Assembly: GCA_002376595.1 (NCBI GenBank)
Contig: DFNY01000218.1
Coordinates: 8,830-15,006 of the forward strand
DNA from: Jonesiaceae bacterium UBA3555
Lineage (GTDB): Bacteria > Actinomycetota > Actinomycetes > Actinomycetales > Cellulomonadaceae
DNA length: 6,177 bases
Reading direction: 5' to 3'
Numbering within the stretch: the first letter of the stretch is position 1; every line of letters begins with the position of its first letter. Below are positions 1 to 5,361 of this stretch, one piece after another. The position numbers were made by a program, and so were the translations under genes. Under the pieces are notes generated by a model. The model saw only the letters and a program-made list of their open reading frames with translations. It did no database searches and had not been told where the DNA came from.

Positions 1-84
1 GCGAAACTATGTAATCTCGGTCAAGATTGGGCTGTTGGGGTGAGCAATGGCCATGAATGTGCGGTTTTCTGGGACACTAATACG

Positions 85-816
85 GTGAAGTTATCGACTC
101 GTGCTGTTCTGACCGCAGTGCTTTCCGCCGTTGTTGCGGTGGCTGCCTACCTTGGGATGGTCCCGCTCATTGTTGCTGTGACGCTATTTGTTGTGGCGTT
201 TGCGTTTGGGTGGTCCCACCTGTTGCGCCTACCTGCGGTGGGCGGTTCGAGTCTTGTGGTTGTGCTCGCTGGATTGGGTTCTTTGGCCTGCGTTGCGGTC
301 ACGCCGGATCAGCCATGGCTGAGGTATTTACCCATGGTTCTGGCTATGTCTGTGTTCTTGGCGTTCATTAATGAGATGTTGCGGCCGTATCCGCGCATTA
401 CGTTGGTGGATTCGCTAATCGGCACGGTCTCGGGCGCAGTGGTCGCAGTATGTGCGGCTGGGTGGTTGGCTATCTACCGCTTGGACAATGGCATGGAGTT
501 GGCGGTTGTGGCGGCGGGTTCGCTGGCTGTTGCAAGTGCTGTCTCCGCCGTGAAGTTGGCTGAACCGATTCGTTCGGTGGTCACGGTTGTTGCGGCCGGT
601 GTGGCTGGTGTGGGTGGCTCCTATTTGCTTCCGCATTTGACCGTGATTCCGGGCATTGTGATTGGTGTTTTGGCTGCGCTGAGTCTGGTTGCTATCAATC
701 TGTTGTTTGGCAAAATTCGTTCGAAGCATGGCAAAGCCGCGGTCGCTTCGGTACTGACACTGCCTGTGGCAGTGGTAGGAATCATCACCTATATCGCTGG
801 CCGGATCTTGCTATAG
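85..816 (+). CDS. Polytopic integral membrane protein, family not recognised
   Basis: Very hydrophobic protein of 243 residues from the GTG at 85. I count eight or nine likely membrane helices, at about residues 6-24, 26-43, 55-74, 81-97, 109-129, 138-155, 164-183, 187-207 and 217-240, with short loops. A conspicuous loop near residue 95 reads NEMLRPYPR, and a basic loop near 210 reads GKIRSKHGK. No transporter signature or catalytic motif was identified, so a transport or envelope role is only a guess. Start: a GGGAC at 71-75 sits 9 nt before GTG 85, and the protein then opens with a short basic segment before the first helix. An upstream in-frame GTG at 40 would add 15 polar residues but has no clear ribosome binding site. 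The frame is also open to the left window edge, so a longer gene cannot be excluded. It converges on the DsrE gene. Codon third positions are rich in G and T, unlike genes further right. Confidence 0.75.
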   Translation: MKLSTRAVLTAVLSAVVAVAAYLGMVPLIVAVTLFVVAFAFGWSHLLRLPAVGGSSLVVVLAGLGSLACVAVTPDQPWLRYLPMVLAMSVFLAFINEMLRPYPRITLVDSLIGTVSGAVVAVCAAGWLAIYRLDNGMELAVVAAGSLAVASAVSAVKLAEPIRSVVTVVAAGVAGVGGSYLLPHLTVIPGIVIGVLAALSLVAINLLFGKIRSKHGKAAVASVLTLPVAVVGIITYIAGRILL

Positions 817-888
817 CGTGCCACGCTCGTTTCCCGACGAATCGGCTTGGTTACGGGCGAATGACACGTCCCAGCAGCGCTGTGTGAG
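817..888. other. Convergent intergenic gap, no clear terminator
   Basis: These 72 bases separate the 3' ends of the membrane protein gene and the DsrE gene. Only short, weak inverted repeats are visible (CCGA/TCGG around 838-849 and the palindrome CAGCGCTG near 875-882). Neither is followed by a T-run, so I do not call a terminator. Confidence 0.4.
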
Positions 889-1254
889 CTAGTACACGAG
901 CGCTTGTACCGAGTCAGCCGTGATTTCTTCAACGAACACTGGGGCGCCAGCGATTCGTACTCCTGGTAGTAGATCCGCCTGGGATAAACCACGTCTAGCT
1001 ACGCATTGGGTGCAGGCCGTGAGGGTTCCTTCGCTCAGAACAATGTCCACGAGGGCTGCCATTTCCACTGCGTGCTCCAGTGCGATGTCGCTCGCTCTGC
1101 CCGGTACCGCTAGGTAGACGGATTCTCCCGTCAGCCACACGGACACTTCTACTCCGGCTGCGAGTGCGGCGGTCGCAACTGTGAAGGCTTGATTGGTCTT
1201 TTCGGGCTCGGTGGCGCCTGTGGTGGATTTGATTACTAGAGTGTGCGCTGCCAT
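889..1254 (-). CDS. DsrE family protein with CxxC motif
   Basis: A 121-residue protein of the size of the DsrE/TusD/YchN fold, an alpha/beta family whose members take part in sulfur relay or act as small oligomeric proteins of unknown role. The N-terminal strand (HTLVIKSTTG, residues 4-13) is followed by an Ala-rich helix, a strand ending in VSVWLTGE (37-44), and the family-like GTLTACTQCVARRG segment (76-89). C81 and C84 form a CxxC at the site where DsrE relatives carry their sulfur-handling cysteine. The start ATG is well supported by AAGGGA 5 nt upstream. It is convergent with the membrane protein gene and divergent from the microprotein/nitrobindin/YgfZ operon. DsrE assignment is from overall pattern and is fairly secure. 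A persulfide-carrying role is inferred from the cysteines. No TusB or TusC partner is in the window. Confidence 0.85.
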   Translation of the reverse strand: MAAHTLVIKSTTGATEPEKTNQAFTVATAALAAGVEVSVWLTGESVYLAVPGRASDIALEHAVEMAALVDIVLSEGTLTACTQCVARRGLSQADLLPGVRIAGAPVFVEEITADSVQALVY

Positions 1255-1259
1255 GGGGG

Positions 1260-1265
1260 TCCCTT
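1260..1265 (-). promoter_or_regulatory. Ribosome binding site of the DsrE gene
   Basis: On the minus strand AAGGGA lies 5 nt before the ATG at 1254. It fixes the start codon. Confidence 0.6.
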
Positions 1266-1288
1266 ACGTTGTGATTCTGCGTGCCGTA

Positions 1289-1294
1289 ATCGTA
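1289..1294 (-). promoter_or_regulatory. Possible -10 box for the DsrE gene
   Basis: TACGAT on the minus strand fits the actinobacterial TANNNT -10 pattern and would give a leader of roughly 25-30 nt that includes the AAGGGA site. No recognisable -35 element lies 16-18 nt upstream, so this is a weak call. Confidence 0.3.
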
Positions 1295-1386
1295 GCCACT
1301 ACTTTCCCTCGATGGTGCATGTCTGGTTTGAAAGTGCATAAAGGGGATCTTGGCCCGGCCACTGCCGTGGTCTGGCTAGTGACAGG

Positions 1387-1392
1387 TAGACT
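1387..1392 (+). promoter_or_regulatory. -10 box of a likely leaderless promoter before the microprotein
   Basis: TAGACT, then 6 nt, then the ATG at 1399. In actinobacteria this spacing places the transcription start at or next to the A of ATG, giving a leaderless mRNA. No Shine-Dalgarno sequence precedes the ATG, which agrees. The same arrangement with a near-identical sequence occurs at 4507-4512. No clear -35 element was seen. Confidence 0.5.
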
Positions 1393-1398
1393 TGGTTC

Positions 1399-1518
1399 AT
1401 GGACATCGACGTACATGCACTTGAGACTTTTTTCATCGGCCTCTTGGTCGTGGTATCTGTAACTATCGTGTGGTTCGCAGGCTACACGGTGTACAAGCTT
1501 TTTAAGGGACAGCGATAA
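1399..1518 (+). CDS. 39-residue single-span membrane microprotein
   Basis: A short frame from ATG 1399 to TAA 1516-1518. Residues 1-9 are acidic (MDIDVHALE). About residues 11-32 form one strongly hydrophobic helix (including TFFIGLLVVVSV), and the tail YKLFKGQR is basic. By the positive-inside rule the tail should face the cytoplasm and the acidic N-terminus the outside. Evidence that it is real: a leaderless-type -10 box exactly 6 nt before the ATG, the clear charge and hydrophobicity layout, and its position 3 nt before the nitrobindin-like gene in the same frame. The putative ribosome binding site of that next gene (AAGGGA, 1504-1509) lies inside its 3' end, so translation may be coupled. 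I do not recognise the family. It could be a regulatory or scaffolding peptide, or a leader peptide for the operon. Confidence 0.6.
   Translation: MDIDVHALETFFIGLLVVVSVTIVWFAGYTVYKLFKGQR
1504..1509 (+). promoter_or_regulatory. Putative ribosome binding site of the nitrobindin-like gene
   Basis: AAGGGA within the last codons of the microprotein, 12 nt before ATG 1522. The spacing is somewhat long, which would fit translation being helped by ribosomes finishing the upstream microprotein. Confidence 0.4.
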
Positions 1519-1521
1519 CTT

Positions 1522-2172
1522 ATGACTTTTACTTTTCCGCAGGGACTTGCGCCGGAACTGTACCCATTGTCTTGGCTGGTGGGAACGTGGCGTGGTGAAG
1601 GGGTGCTGGAATACCCAGGAATCGACACTTCAGGGTTCGTGCAGGAAGTAACGTTTGACCACGATGGCGGACCGTACTTGAGGTACGTTTCCACCATTAC
1701 GCTCACTCCGCAAGCTATGCCTAGTGTTCCAGACCCAATGGCGCCGTTTGACGCACTAGATGCCGCGCAGAAGCCACAGAACTCGGATGAAACCGAGGAG
1801 CAGGAAGCCGCGGCAGACGAACCAGAGCTTGGCGCTGTCGAAGCCGAGCCGGTGATTTGGTCAACTGAAACTGGATACTGGCGCATTGCTCCGGAACCCC
1901 ATGAGGGCGTACCTGCACAGCAGACTTCTTTGGAAGTTCTACTGAGTGATCCTGCCGGAAGAGTTTCGGTGTACTTAGGTGTTGCCCATGATGGCAAGGT
2001 CCAGCTCGTTTCAGACCTAATTGCCCGGACTGCGACCGCTGCTGAAGTTTCTGCATCAAAGCGGATGTATGGAAACGTCAACGGCGACCTCATGTGGATC
2101 CAGCAGATTTCGGCCTTTGGCCAACCAATGCAGGACTACGTTTCTGCAACCCTCAAGCGCGTAGAAGAGTGA
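1522..2172 (+). CDS. Ferric-nitrobindin-like (FABP-family) protein
   Basis: A 216-residue protein of the nitrobindin/THAP4-like beta-barrel family, whose heme-containing members bind NO and isomerise peroxynitrite. It shows the family GxWxGxG motif (GTWRGEG, residues 21-27), then YPGI and VTFDHDGGPYLRY (about 43-55), then TETGYWRI (115-122) and the C-terminal GQPMQDYVSATL (200-211). Actinobacterial nitrobindins such as Rv0813c carry a histidine, the axial heme ligand, in the QDH position of that last motif. Here it is Tyr206, so canonical heme binding is doubtful, and it belongs with the 'ferric nitrobindin-like' proteins that lack this histidine. A non-conserved segment at about 62-110 is inserted between strands and is rich in Glu, Asp, Ala and Pro. 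The gene sits 3 nt after the microprotein and 4 nt before the YgfZ gene, so all three are probably one operon. Family assignment is secure, but the ligand is unknown. Confidence 0.88.
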   Translation: MTFTFPQGLAPELYPLSWLVGTWRGEGVLEYPGIDTSGFVQEVTFDHDGGPYLRYVSTITLTPQAMPSVPDPMAPFDALDAAQKPQNSDETEEQEAAADEPELGAVEAEPVIWSTETGYWRIAPEPHEGVPAQQTSLEVLLSDPAGRVSVYLGVAHDGKVQLVSDLIARTATAAEVSASKRMYGNVNGDLMWIQQISAFGQPMQDYVSATLKRVEE

Positions 2173-2176
2173 GATC

Positions 2177-3328
2177 ATGACTGCTTCGCAGTACCGCAGT
2201 CCACTGTTACAACGCCATGGTGCTGTTCCCGCAGCTGGACCAGACGAAGGCGTGGCGTGGCACTACGGTGACCCCACGGCTGAGCAGCGTGCACTGGCGC
2301 GTGGCGCAGCCGTAGTGGATCAGTCTCATTTGGCTGTTATCACCGTAACCGGACCAGACCGGCTCAGCTGGCTTCACTCGATCACGAGTGCTTGGCTCAC
2401 CGATCTTCCATCGCATACCTCTACCGAATTCTTAGTGCTTTCCCCGCAAGGGCACATTGAGCACAGTGCAGGTGTTGTAGATGATGGCGCCACAACATGG
2501 CTGATCACCGAGCCAACGAATGGCCCTGCCTTGGCAACGTGGCTCAACCGTATGAAGTTCATGCTGGACGTGGAAATCACTGACGTTACCGAGCACTGGG
2601 CTGCCATTGGAGAGCCTGTGAGTGCTGAAGGCTTAGCGGGGGAGCCTGTCACGTGGGTTGACCCCTGGCCACGGGTGCTAGAAGGCGGAACCCGTTACGG
2701 ACCAGCACAAGGGGAGCACCCTGGAGACTTCCGCAAGTGGCGACTGGTGCTTGTCCCGCGTGCGCAACTAGCCGAGCAGGTAGCACATCGAGAAGCGGGC
2801 GGTTGGAAGCTAGCCGGTACCTGGGCCACCGAGGCTCTACGGGTAGAAGCAGTAAGGCCACGACTCTCAACTGAAGTGGACCATAAGTCCATCCCGCATG
2901 AACTCGATTGGCTCCGTACTGCGGTACACCTACACAAGGGCTGCTATCGCGGACAAGAAACGATCGCACGCGTCCACAACCTTGGCCGACCACCACGGCG
3001 AATCGTGCTGATGCACCTAGACGGATCTGGTCACCTTTTGCCAGAGCGGGGCGCTAACGTCTATGTGGGAGACAAGGCCGTGGGTACAGTCACCTCTGTT
3101 GCCCGTCACCATGAACTGGGCCCAGTCGCTCTGGCCGTCATTAAGCGTTCTGTATCTCAGGACGCAGAATTCACTGTTGATTGTGATGGCGGAGCAATAG
3201 CTGGAGGGCAAGAAGTAGTAGTCCCAGGCGAGGGGCTTGCCGCTTCACGCCCAGAAGCCCGCGGCGCAACCTCAAGCGATGCCCGCGGCGATGCAAACCT
3301 CAATGGCACTATGGGTAGGTTCCTCTAA
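2177..3328 (+). CDS. ygfZ: YgfZ/GcvT-fold folate-binding protein (Fe-S cluster maintenance)
   Basis: A 383-residue protein with the YgfZ signature K-G-C-Y-x-G-Q-E at residues 254-261 (HKGCYRGQETIARV), including the conserved Cys256. YgfZ proteins have the fold of aminomethyltransferase GcvT, bind tetrahydrofolate, and in E. coli support assembly or repair of certain Fe-S enzymes. They do not cleave glycine. Other matching features are the N-terminal VVDQSHLAVITVTGPDR region (47-62), the HELDWLRTAVHLHKG run before the signature, and the LGRPPRR segment after it. The C-terminal barrel ends near residue 350. The last ~33 residues are a polar, low-complexity tail containing an imperfect 8-residue repeat (ARGATSSD / ARGDANLN). 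ATG 2177 is 4 nt after the nitrobindin-like stop codon, indicating co-transcription. Length is typical of actinobacterial YgfZ proteins apart from the tail. The family is certain and the exact client enzymes are unknown. Confidence 0.92.
   Translation: MTASQYRSPLLQRHGAVPAAGPDEGVAWHYGDPTAEQRALARGAAVVDQSHLAVITVTGPDRLSWLHSITSAWLTDLPSHTSTEFLVLSPQGHIEHSAGVVDDGATTWLITEPTNGPALATWLNRMKFMLDVEITDVTEHWAAIGEPVSAEGLAGEPVTWVDPWPRVLEGGTRYGPAQGEHPGDFRKWRLVLVPRAQLAEQVAHREAGGWKLAGTWATEALRVEAVRPRLSTEVDHKSIPHELDWLRTAVHLHKGCYRGQETIARVHNLGRPPRRIVLMHLDGSGHLLPERGANVYVGDKAVGTVTSVARHHELGPVALAVIKRSVSQDAEFTVDCDGGAIAGGQEVVVPGEGLAASRPEARGATSSDARGDANLNGTMGRFL
3257..3303 (+). repeat. Imperfect 24-bp direct repeat in the YgfZ tail
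   Basis: GCCCGCGGCG occurs at 3257-3266 and again at 3281-3290, exactly 24 bp (8 codons) apart. Each copy is followed by a related CAACCTCAA-type stretch (3267-3275 and 3294-3303). It lies in the non-conserved C-terminal tail of the YgfZ protein, where a further reading frame leading into the FUSC gene is also open, and looks like a small in-frame duplication. Confidence 0.5.
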
Positions 3329-3329
3329 G

Positions 3330-4442
3330 TTGTCTGCTGAAACACACAACCTTGCTGTACTTACGTCTCGGATTAAGACGTGGGCAAGGCAAGGAAGAGG
3401 GCGCGTTCGCCGTGCCTTTTGGCCAGTACTCATTGCCGCAATTGCTTGTGGACTTTCCCATCTGGCAGCGCATCATTTACTGGGACATCCGTTCCCCTTT
3501 TTCGCACCTGTTGCTGCCTGGGCCTGCCTCGGGTTCACTTCCGAACGCAACGTGCGCCGGGTGGCGGAAACCGGACTGGGTCTCTCTATTGGGATCTGGG
3601 CTGGTGAGTACTTTGGAATCATCTTTGGGCACGGTCCTATCCAAATTGGAGCCGCCATTTTCTTGGCGGTGATGCTGGCGAGGTTTATTGGCCCAGGTGC
3701 TCCGTTTGCAACTCACACTGGAACGCAGACAGCTGTGCTCGTAGGACTCCCCGCAGGCCTCATGAGTCCGGCCCTGGGCGGTGGCTTTGGCCGTTGGACC
3801 GATGCTCTTGTCGGAACAGCGGTCGCAATCATAGTGGCGTTCATCATTCCAAGCGATCCTCGCCGGCACGCGCGCACTAGCGCGAGGGCCGCTTGCCGAG
3901 AACTCGCCGAGACACTCACTCTTACCGCCCACGGACTGCGAACTGGGGAACCAGCAGATCAGGACATTGCGATGAACCGAGGACGCTCGTCGGAAATCAT
4001 CTTGGAAGAGTGGCGAACCACGTCCCTCGAAGCGATCAACACCGCGAAAATCGCGGCATCTGCTCGAAAATACCGAAGTGAAATCGCCGATTTTGATACC
4101 AAACGCATCCTGGTAGACCGAGCCATGCGCTCCATCCGAGTCATTGCACGGCGCGCAAGCAGCACCCCAAAATCCGAGTCCATCGAGGACGTCGCAGTAC
4201 TGCTGGAAGAACTGAGTGTAGCCGTGGACGAACTCGGCTCGGCCCTGTCCGTAGGGCGCGAGCCGAAACTAGCGCTGCGTCTCATACGCGAAGTCGGAGC
4301 GCACGCCGCGCCAGGAGCATTAGGGGAACAGAACTGGCATGCCCAAGCCCTGATCCTCGTGCTGAGGTCAGCGATTGTGGACCTCGCTGAAGCCTGCGGT
4401 GCCAGCGAAGAGGAAGCACGCGAACTACTAGCACCGCTTTAG
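3330..4442 (+). CDS. FUSC family (aromatic acid exporter-like) membrane protein
   Basis: A 370-residue protein counted from TTG 3330. The N-terminal half is a FUSC-type membrane module: helices at about 30-50, 54-70, 82-100, 104-120, 130-148 and 157-174, with the family-like ERNVRRVAETGLGLSIGIWAG run at 72-92. The second half (about 175-370) is a soluble, mostly helical cytoplasmic domain. FUSC proteins are related to the aromatic acid exporter AaeB and to fusaric acid resistance proteins. The substrate cannot be read from sequence. Start is uncertain. TTG 3330 lies one base after the YgfZ stop, with GGTAGG about 10 nt upstream. In-frame ATGs at 3279, 3291 and 3303 and a TTG at 3237 lie inside the YgfZ gene without a good ribosome binding site and would add polar, repeat-encoded residues. 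Tight linkage suggests co-transcription with the YgfZ gene. Confidence 0.85.
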   Translation: MSAETHNLAVLTSRIKTWARQGRGRVRRAFWPVLIAAIACGLSHLAAHHLLGHPFPFFAPVAAWACLGFTSERNVRRVAETGLGLSIGIWAGEYFGIIFGHGPIQIGAAIFLAVMLARFIGPGAPFATHTGTQTAVLVGLPAGLMSPALGGGFGRWTDALVGTAVAIIVAFIIPSDPRRHARTSARAACRELAETLTLTAHGLRTGEPADQDIAMNRGRSSEIILEEWRTTSLEAINTAKIAASARKYRSEIADFDTKRILVDRAMRSIRVIARRASSTPKSESIEDVAVLLEELSVAVDELGSALSVGREPKLALRLIREVGAHAAPGALGEQNWHAQALILVLRSAIVDLAEACGASEEEARELLAPL

Positions 4443-4518
4443 CTGTGCGCTGTATCACAATTCGGTGCTAGGTGACGCGGATTCAGATCCGAGCGGCTCC
4501 AGCCGGTAGGCTTACGTC
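4443..4518. other. Short intergenic region upstream of DUF2516 gene
   Basis: 76 bases between the FUSC stop and the DUF2516 start. It contains two small hairpin-capable inverted repeats (GGAT/ATCC around 4479-4490 and CGGCT/AGCCG around 4494-4505) without T-runs. Neither is a convincing terminator. The right end carries the leaderless-type -10 box listed separately. Confidence 0.4.
4507..4512 (+). promoter_or_regulatory. -10 box of a likely leaderless promoter before DUF2516
   Basis: TAGGCT, then 6 nt, then ATG 4519. The stretch GGTAGGCTTACGTCATG closely matches GGTAGACTTGGTTCATG before the microprotein. No Shine-Dalgarno sequence is present between the box and the start, so leaderless translation is likely. 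This would make DUF2516-dtd a separate transcription unit. Confidence 0.55.
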
Positions 4519-4860
4519 ATGTTTGGTGGACTGCAAACCCTGATTATGTTTGTTCTGACAACAGGGTGTTTCGTGATTCAGGCGTGGGCGCTCATCGACT
4601 GCCTCCGTCGACCTCAGCGCGCTTTTATCTCAGAAGGCAAGAAGACCAAGAAATTCTGGGGCATCCTCCTAGGAGTGTTCGTGCTCGTAGGTTTCACTGG
4701 GCTCGAACCACCGCTCGGCTATGGAATGCTCGGCTACACCGCGCTATTCGTCACCATCCCCGCGTTCATCTACTTTGCTGACGTCCGGCCCGCAGTGGCA
4801 CCGTACGGCTTCGGGACAGGCGGATCACGCGGCAGCGGCCGCAATAGCGGAGGTTGGTAG
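4519..4860 (+). CDS. DUF2516 family membrane protein
   Basis: A 113-residue protein with three predicted membrane helices, at about residues 7-27, 46-63 and 67-87. It matches the small actinobacterial DUF2516 family in its pattern: an early helix ending in ALIDCLRRP (24-32), a basic cytoplasmic loop with GKKTKKFW (40-47), and the DVRPAV motif right after the last helix (88-93). The tail is Gly/Ser-rich (GTGGSRGSGRNSGG). Function of the family is unknown. It starts at ATG 4519 with a leaderless-type promoter. Its end contains the ribosome binding site of the deacylase gene 2 nt downstream, so the two are almost certainly co-transcribed. Confidence 0.88.
   Translation: MFGGLQTLIMFVLTTGCFVIQAWALIDCLRRPQRAFISEGKKTKKFWGILLGVFVLVGFTGLEPPLGYGMLGYTALFVTIPAFIYFADVRPAVAPYGFGTGGSRGSGRNSGGW
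4849..4853 (+). promoter_or_regulatory. Ribosome binding site that fixes the dtd start
   Basis: GGAGG lies inside the last codons of the DUF2516 gene, 9 nt before GTG 4863. It selects that GTG over the in-frame TTG at 4854, which overlaps the upstream gene and would add the residues MVV before the normal MRAVLQR beginning. Confidence 0.7.
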
Positions 4861-4862
4861 TA

Positions 4863-5288
4863 GTGCGCGCAGTACTCCAACGTGCGCAGCGAGCTAGCGT
4901 GCACGTAAACGGTGAGCTCATCTCGTCTTTTGATTCCCAAGGGATCCTCGCATTCGTTGGCGTGACACATGAGGATACTCAAAACGACGTAGACACGGTA
5001 GTACGCAAGATAGCCGAGCTGCGCATCCTGGACAACGAAAAATCGGTGACGGATTTGTCTGCCCCCGTGATCGTGGTTTCACAATTCACGCTCTACGCAG
5101 ACGTCAAAAAAGGGCGGCGCCCATCGTGGAACAACGCCGCAAAACCAGAAGTAGCTGAATCCCTAGTGCACGCCGTTGTTGAAGGTTTACGTGCACGCGG
5201 CCTAGACGTAGGCACAGGAGTGTTCGGCGCGGACATGAAAGTTGAGCTCGTCAACGACGGCCCAGTGACTATCATCGTGGATAGTTAA
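4863..5288 (+). CDS. dtd: D-aminoacyl-tRNA deacylase
   Basis: A 141-residue cytoplasmic enzyme that hydrolyses D-amino acids mischarged onto tRNA (and glycine from tRNA-Ala), a translation proofreading step. Both family signatures are intact: the catalytic-site motif SQFTLYAD (residues 73-80) and the Gly-cisPro motif in NDGPVT (131-136), with G133-P134. The typical N-terminus MRAVLQRAQRASV, the KKGRRPSWNNAA segment (82-93) and TGVFGADMKVELVNDGP (118-134) also match. Length is normal for the family. The GTG start is chosen from the GGAGG site and because it gives the usual N-terminus. It sits 2 nt after the DUF2516 stop and likely shares its promoter. Confidence 0.96.
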   Translation: MRAVLQRAQRASVHVNGELISSFDSQGILAFVGVTHEDTQNDVDTVVRKIAELRILDNEKSVTDLSAPVIVVSQFTLYADVKKGRRPSWNNAAKPEVAESLVHAVVEGLRARGLDVGTGVFGADMKVELVNDGPVTIIVDS

Positions 5289-5361
5289 GCCCTCATCCGA
5301 ACCTCAGATGTAGCTTCATTCAACTCGCTTCCCCCCAAGCACGCAGCAAAGGCCAGAATTT
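5289..5361. other. Short intergenic region before the glycosyltransferase
   Basis: 73 bases between dtd and the next start. No strong hairpin with a T-run was found. TAGCTT at about 5311-5316 fits TANNNT and could serve as a -10 box. AAAGG at 5348-5352 lies 9 nt before ATG 5362 and is a plausible ribosome binding site for the glycosyltransferase. Confidence 0.35.

Noticed and set aside
892..909. Inverted repeat GTACA/TGTAC at the 3' end of the DsrE gene as a terminator
   Set aside because: The stem is 5 bp with an 8-nt loop, lies inside the coding region and has no T-run.
1331..1350. Possible dif-like recombination site near the composition change
   Set aside because: The GTGCATAA stretch has no second arm; it does not resemble a XerC/XerD site with two inverted halves.
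1482..2093. Long minus-strand frame (203 codons) opposite the nitrobindin-like gene
   Set aside because: It is Ser/Cys-rich with no family pattern and is fully antisense to a well-supported gene.
2649..2996. Minus-strand frame opposite the YgfZ gene
   Set aside because: It overlaps conserved YgfZ coding sequence including the KGCYRGQE signature, and its translation has no recognisable features.
3893..4081. Small plus-strand frame within the FUSC gene
   Set aside because: It is out of frame with the FUSC protein, which is continuous here, and lacks a ribosome binding site or sensible composition.
4494..4505. CGGCT/AGCCG hairpin upstream of the DUF2516 gene as a terminator or riboswitch part
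   Set aside because: The loop is only 2 nt, there is no T-run, and it lies immediately before the -10 box; nothing else suggests a structured RNA.
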